From an uncultured Collinsella sp. (GTDB lineage: Bacteria > Actinomycetota > Coriobacteriia > Coriobacteriales > Coriobacteriaceae), in the NCBI GenBank assembly GCA_902472315.1, contig CABRNM010000004.1, forward strand, positions 1 through 64,000: a stretch of DNA of 64,000 bases. Direction: 5' to 3'. The stretch's first letter is position 1. Each line of letters begins with the position of its first letter. Below the pieces are notes generated by a model. That model was not told the origin of the DNA. It worked only from the letters and a program-made list of their open reading frames with translations, and ran no database searches. This document shows positions 60,304 to 64,000 of this stretch, in pieces. The position numbers were made by a program, and so were the translations under genes.

Positions 60304-61764
60304 CTAGTAGCCCTGACCGTAGCCTTGACCCTGGCCCTGCTGGCCCAGCAGCTCCTCCAGATACTGGCGCAGCTGCTCGTCGGTAATACCGCCGTTGCCG
60401 GTGTCGGTCGCGCTGTCATCCTGCTGCTGGCTCTGCAGCTCCTCGTCAGAGCCCAACTCAACCGTGACCTTCTTCTCGTCCTTGCCGCGCATGAGCGTGA
60501 TCTCGACCTTCTCGCCCACCTCGTGGCTGCGCAGCGCAATGATCAGGCCATCGGCACTCGTAATCTCGTCGTCGCCCAGCTTGGTAATGACATCGCCCTC
60601 CTGGATGCCGGCCTTGGCAGCAGGGCCATCCTCAACGACGCTCGCCACATACGCGCCGCTATCAGTGCTTAGCTTGTTGGTGCGGGCGTTGAGCGCGTTG
60701 ACGCTCGAAAGCGTAGCGCCCAGGTACGGATGCACCGGCGTCTTGCCGTCGATGATCTGGTCGGCAATGTCCTTGGCGTAGTTAACCGGAATGGCAAAAC
60801 CCACGCCCGAGCTGGAGCCCGAGTAGCTCTCGATGAGCGAGTTGATACCCACCAGCTCGCCATTGTCGTTGACGAGCGCGCCGCCGGAGTTGCCCGGGTT
60901 GATGGCGGCATCGGTCTGGATCATGTTGGCGTAGATAGTGTTACCGCTGGTAGAGCTCATGGCCGTGGAGCGATACAGCGCCGACACGATACCCGTGGAG
61001 ACAGACTGCTCGTTGCCGAACGGCGAGCCGATCGCCATGACCCACTCGCCCACGTTGAGCTTGGAGGAATCGCCGATCTCGATCGGCGTAAGCTTGGAGG
61101 CGTCTGCATCCTTGAGCTTGATGACGGCCAGGTCGCTCGAGGCATCGTTGCCCACGAACTCGGCCTCGTAGGTGGTGCCGTCATCCATGGTCACCACGTA
61201 CTGATCATAGCCATCAACCACGTGGTTGTTGGTGAGGATGTGGCCCTCGGTATCGAGCACAACGCCCGAACCGACGCTGCCCGAACCATCCGACTCGTCG
61301 GCAGACTGCGAAAGCGAGCCATTCTGGCTACCGCTCGAAGTAGCGGTGATGGAAACAACGGAGGGCAGGGCCTTGGCAGAGACGGCCTCGGCCAGCGTGG
61401 TGTCCTCGGAGTCGATGGTGATCTTTTGCGTCGATGAACCCGAAGCACCCGCCGTCACGGCGTTCCTGCCGCCGCCGATATCGAGCGTGCCACTCATAAT
61501 GAGTGCGATGACCAACAGGGCGCCGCAGGCACAGCCGGCGAGTGCCGTAATAAAGATCGGCAGCTTTTTGGTCTTAGTCTTGACCACTGTGTGCTTGTTT
61601 ACAACCTGCTGGCTGCCCAGCGGCTTGCCGGTCTGTGTATCGTAAGCCTGCACGTAGGGAATGTTACTGCCGGCAGGCGTCGACTCCACCTGCACACGCG
61701 GCTGCTGCTGGGTCTCGCCAGCGTTGCCCGCATCCTGAGGACGCTGGGAATCGTTCTCGCTCAT
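60304..61764 (-). CDS. HtrA/DegP-like serine protease with PDZ domain
   Basis: This 486-residue protein has a cytoplasmic Gln/Pro-rich N-terminus, one membrane helix (about 72-92), then a trypsin-like domain with His in LTNNHVVDG, Asp in SSDLAVIKL and Ser in GNSGGALV. A single PDZ domain follows (about 355-440) and a Gln/Gly-rich tail. It is an envelope-anchored quality-control protease. ATG 61764 follows AAAGGA. The gene has its own terminator and stands apart from its neighbours. Confidence 0.92.
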   Translation of the reverse strand: MSENDSQRPQDAGNAGETQQQPRVQVESTPAGSNIPYVQAYDTQTGKPLGSQQVVNKHTVVKTKTKKLPIFITALAGCACGALLVIALIMSGTLDIGGGRNAVTAGASGSSTQKITIDSEDTTLAEAVSAKALPSVVSITATSSGSQNGSLSQSADESDGSGSVGSGVVLDTEGHILTNNHVVDGYDQYVVTMDDGTTYEAEFVGNDASSDLAVIKLKDADASKLTPIEIGDSSKLNVGEWVMAIGSPFGNEQSVSTGIVSALYRSTAMSSTSGNTIYANMIQTDAAINPGNSGGALVNDNGELVGINSLIESYSGSSSGVGFAIPVNYAKDIADQIIDGKTPVHPYLGATLSSVNALNARTNKLSTDSGAYVASVVEDGPAAKAGIQEGDVITKLGDDEITSADGLIIALRSHEVGEKVEITLMRGKDEKKVTVELGSDEELQSQQQDDSATDTGNGGITDEQLRQYLEELLGQQGQGQGYGQGY

Positions 61765-61789
61765 GGCTGCGATCCTTTCGTCTAATAAC

Positions 61790-61818
61790 CAAAGGCCCGC
61801 CAAACATGTGGCGGGCCA
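61790..61818 (-). terminator. Hairpin upstream of the HtrA gene
   Basis: GGCCCGCCA/TGGCGGGCC with a 6-nt loop, followed on the minus strand by TTTGGTTATT. Probably ends the regulator transcript. Confidence 0.6.
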
Positions 61819-61934
61819 TCATTGTTCACGTTGAGTTGTACCCCAATATGCGGGCATACGTGTATGAGAACGCAATCTTTTAGGAAGGCTTAAGTTCTGT
61901 TGCAGGCCCGAAAGGAACCCGCACCTGCGTCAAT

Positions 61935-61968
61935 ACCACCACAAAGGTGCCTGTCCCCTTTGTGGTGG
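61935..61968 (-). repeat. Dispersed palindrome, family B copy 5
   Basis: ACCACCACAAAGG arms with minus-strand core AAAGGGGACAGGCACC, 5 bp past the stop of the response regulator. Confidence 0.85.
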
Positions 61969-61972
61969 AAAT

Positions 61973-62635
61973 CTAGTCCTTAAACAGATAACCCACGCCG
62001 CGGACGGTGGTGATGTGTGCCGCGATCTGCGGGCCCACCTTGGAGCGGATGCGTCGGATGTGCACGTCGACGGTACGCGTACCGCCGCAGTACTCAAAGC
62101 CCCACACGCGGTGCAGCAGCACCTCGCGGCTGTAGGCACGGTTGGGGTGCGTCGCCAAAAAGCTCAGCAGCGAATACTCCATCAGCGTCAGGTCGATGGG
62201 CTCGTTATCGAGCGTCACCTGGTAGGTAGCCAGGTTAATCTCGAGGTTATCGATGTTGAGCACGTCGTCGGCGGTGACGGTCTCCTCCTCGCCCATCAGG
62301 CGCTGCGCGCGAGCCTTGAGCTCGTTGGGCGTCGCCGTGGGGCATACAAAGTCGGCATGCGCGTGATTCGGCAGGCGAAGGGTGCCAAGGGCCTCGTCGT
62401 CGACGATCACCAGCATGGGAACGCCACCGCGATCGTCAAGCCACTTGGCAATCTGATCGATGCGGTCGCTGCGGATGCCATCGGAATCGAGGATCAGCAG
62501 GTCAAAGTCGTGCGCCGCAGTCGGCGAATCGGGGGTGGCCAGGCTCACCTCGACACCCAAGGTGGTCGTCAAGCTGCGGGCAAACTCGTGGAAGCGCGTC
62601 GTGCGCGCCATGAACAGGGCACTCTTTTCGGACAT
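61973..62635 (-). CDS. OmpR-type response regulator, GlnR-like by context
   Basis: This 220-residue protein has a receiver-like N-terminus in which LLILDSDG marks the usual aspartate strand, but the acidic pocket and the Lys are poorly kept. The C-terminal winged helix is clear (about 125-220: IDLTLMEYSLLSFLATHPNR, VLLHRVWGFEYCGGTRTVDV, IRRIRSKVG, VRGVGYLF). No histidine kinase is next to it. An orphan OmpR protein after glutamine synthetase suggests a nitrogen regulator like actinobacterial GlnR; that name is inference. ATG 62635 follows GGAGG and lies 50 bp after glnA. Confidence 0.85.
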   Translation of the reverse strand: MSEKSALFMARTTRFHEFARSLTTTLGVEVSLATPDSPTAAHDFDLLILDSDGIRSDRIDQIAKWLDDRGGVPMLVIVDDEALGTLRLPNHAHADFVCPTATPNELKARAQRLMGEEETVTADDVLNIDNLEINLATYQVTLDNEPIDLTLMEYSLLSFLATHPNRAYSREVLLHRVWGFEYCGGTRTVDVHIRRIRSKVGPQIAAHITTVRGVGYLFKD

Positions 62636-62685
62636 ATCGGCCTCCAAGGAAATGAGCTCAATCGTACTGGAACAAGCCAGCGCGA

Positions 62686-64000
62686 TTAGGAGTTCGCCAG
62701 GTAGTGCTTGATCTCCCACTCGGTAATCGTGGACTCAAACTTATGCCACTCGTCGCGCTTCTTTTTAAGGAAGAAACTGTGGATGTGCTCGCCGAGGGCA
62801 TCCTTCATAAACTGCGAGTCCTCAAACACGTCGAGCGCCTCTTTGAGCGAGCGCGGCAGCGGCGTGTAGCCGGTCTCGACCATCTGGCGGTCGGTGAGCT
62901 TGAGCGTCTCGGCCGTGGCCTCGGGCGGGAGCTCCAGCTTGCGCTCGATGCCGTCCAGGCCAGCCGCCAGCGTGACGGCGTTGACCAGGTACGGGTTGGC
63001 CATGGGGTCGGGGCTGCGAAGCTCGATGCGCGTGGACAGCTGCTTGCCGGGCTTGTAGACCGGGATGCGGACCATACTCGCGCGGTTGCGCAGGCCCCAC
63101 GTGGCGTACTGCGGCACGGAGTCGCCGCCGGTAGTAATGCGCTTGTAGGAGTTGACCGTGGGGTTGGTGATGGCGCTGATCTCGCGCGCGTGCGCCAGGA
63201 TGCCGGCCATGTAGTGCTTGGCGATATCGGAGAGGTGGTACTTCTCGTCGTCCTCGCCCCAAAAGACGTTGTTACCGTCGTGGTCGAACAGCGACTGATG
63301 CAAAAACATGGCGCTGCCGTCCTCGCCCGCCAACGGCTTGGGCATAAAGGAGGCGTGGCAACCGCTCTCGTAGGCTTGCTGCTTAATGATGAGCTTGGCC
63401 GTGGTGATGGCGTCGGACATGCTCAGGGCCTCGGCGTGGCGCAGGCTCATGCCGTGCTGCGAGCGGCCGGCGGCGTGGAAGGTGTACTCCACGGGCACGG
63501 ACATCTTCTCGAGCGTGAGGACCGTGTTGCGGCGCAGGTCGCGAGCGGCATCGCTCACCGAAAGATCGAAGTAGCCCACGTTGTCGAGCGGCTCGGGGGT
63601 GTGCTCGTCGGGGAAGTAGTAATACTCCAGCTCGGCACCCACGTTGAGCAGATAACCAGCCTTCTCGGCCTTGCGGAACATGCGGCGCAGGGCATCGCGC
63701 GGGTCGCCGGCAAAGGGCTTGCAATCGGGAGTGCACACGTCGCAGAACACGCGGGCGACGCCGTTGTGGCTCGGGCGCCACGGCAAAATCTGGAAGGTCG
63801 AAGCATCGGGAAACGCCAGCATATCGGCTTCCTCGGGCGTGGCAAAGCCCTCGATGGCGGAGCCGTCAAAGCCAATACCCTCCTCAAAAGCGACCTCGAG
63901 GTCCTCGGGGCTAATGGCAAAGTTCTTGAGGCGGCCGAGAATGTCGACAAACCACAGACGCACAAAGCGGATGTCACGCTGCTCTACGGAGCGGAGTACG
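62686..64000 (-). CDS. glnA: Glutamine synthetase type I (5' end beyond the window)
   Basis: At least 438 residues of GlnA are present. The first ATG/GTG inside the window is not the true start: the frame stays open to the edge and reads VEQRDIRFVRLWFVDILG, the normal GlnA N-terminus. Only a short N-terminal piece is missing. Catalytic segments are GFDGSAIEGF, GAELEYYYFP, AGRSQHGMS, FMPKPLAGEDGSAMFLHQ and RNRASMVRIP. It makes glutamine from glutamate and ammonia. No clear adenylylation motif is seen, so control is probably by feedback and by the regulator gene downstream. Confidence 0.96.
   Translation of the reverse strand, partial: VLRSVEQRDIRFVRLWFVDILGRLKNFAISPEDLEVAFEEGIGFDGSAIEGFATPEEADMLAFPDASTFQILPWRPSHNGVARVFCDVCTPDCKPFAGDPRDALRRMFRKAEKAGYLLNVGAELEYYYFPDEHTPEPLDNVGYFDLSVSDAARDLRRNTVLTLEKMSVPVEYTFHAAGRSQHGMSLRHAEALSMSDAITTAKLIIKQQAYESGCHASFMPKPLAGEDGSAMFLHQSLFDHDGNNVFWGEDDEKYHLSDIAKHYMAGILAHAREISAITNPTVNSYKRITTGGDSVPQYATWGLRNRASMVRIPVYKPGKQLSTRIELRSPDPMANPYLVNAVTLAAGLDGIERKLELPPEATAETLKLTDRQMVETGYTPLPRSLKEALDVFEDSQFMKDALGEHIHSFFLKKKRDEWHKFESTITEWEIKHYLANS

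Noticed and set aside
62686..63963. Glutamine synthetase starting at GTG 63963
   Set aside because: The open frame continues to the window edge with recognisable GlnA N-terminal sequence, so the gene is cut by the window and does not start there.

Overview
The window is about 60% GC and reads as the chromosome of a Gram-positive gut actinobacterium. The best match is class Coriobacteriia, probably Collinsella or a close relative. This rests on gene content and style: GatCAB amidotransferase, LPXTG-type pilins with a class C sortase, a SARP-type regulator, a BmrC/BmrD-like heterodimeric ABC exporter, a MoaC-MobB fusion and a tmRNA. The genus is inferred from memory of these families, not from a search. 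Most genes lie on the minus strand.

Region 1 (1-10.0 kb) is core genome: a methyltransferase, YhbY, a large ATPase/SARP regulator, then leftward nagB, a PTS glucose-type EIIA, glmM, rpsI and rplM, and a patatin-like lipase. The block links amino-sugar breakdown (NagB), sugar signalling (EIIA) and wall-precursor synthesis (GlmM) next to a ribosomal protein operon. It is followed by a 0.6 kb repeat-rich gap holding a degenerate 62-bp tandem palindrome.

Region 2 (about 10.6-21.4 kb) is an integrated mobilizable element lying against the 3' end of the tmRNA gene. From right to left it carries an origin-like region with about a dozen TGACCA(C/G)AT boxes, an attenuator-like leader, an excisionase-like HTH protein, a D5/P4-type primase-helicase, a membrane protein of unknown function, a small coiled-coil protein, candidate oriT repeats, MobC, a MOBP/Q-like relaxase, ParA, a ribbon-helix-helix partner, a PD-(D/E)XK-like protein and a large serine recombinase. 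It combines plasmid-like replication and partition with integrase-type maintenance and has no mating-pair genes of its own.

Region 3 (21.4-36.1 kb) holds the tmRNA, a RelB/PIN toxin-antitoxin pair, a P-type metal ATPase with an unusual SCA membrane motif, an ABC pair with a divergent AraC regulator, an AAA/DUF4143 ATPase, and the gatCAB operon with a 141-bp hairpin in its 3' region. Region 4 (36.4-44.7 kb) is a pilus operon: beta-helix tip adhesin, two pilins and a class C sortase, with lower GC in the adhesin and the last pilin. Region 5 (45-64 kb) holds a HAD phosphatase, an MFS transporter, moaA and moaC-mobB, a DUF559-like protein, a heterodimeric ABC exporter, a MATE pump with its MerR regulator, ligA, an HtrA protease, and an OmpR-type regulator beside glutamine synthetase. 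Glutamine synthetase runs off the right edge.

The strongest unexplained signal is a set of dispersed palindromes mostly sitting 5-45 bp past the stop codons of leftward genes. Families A, B and D share a GGGGACAG-type core. Family C has CCATCACAACATTCGA arms. They look like REP-type repeats reused as 3' hairpins. One copy lies inside the coding sequence of an ABC transporter.
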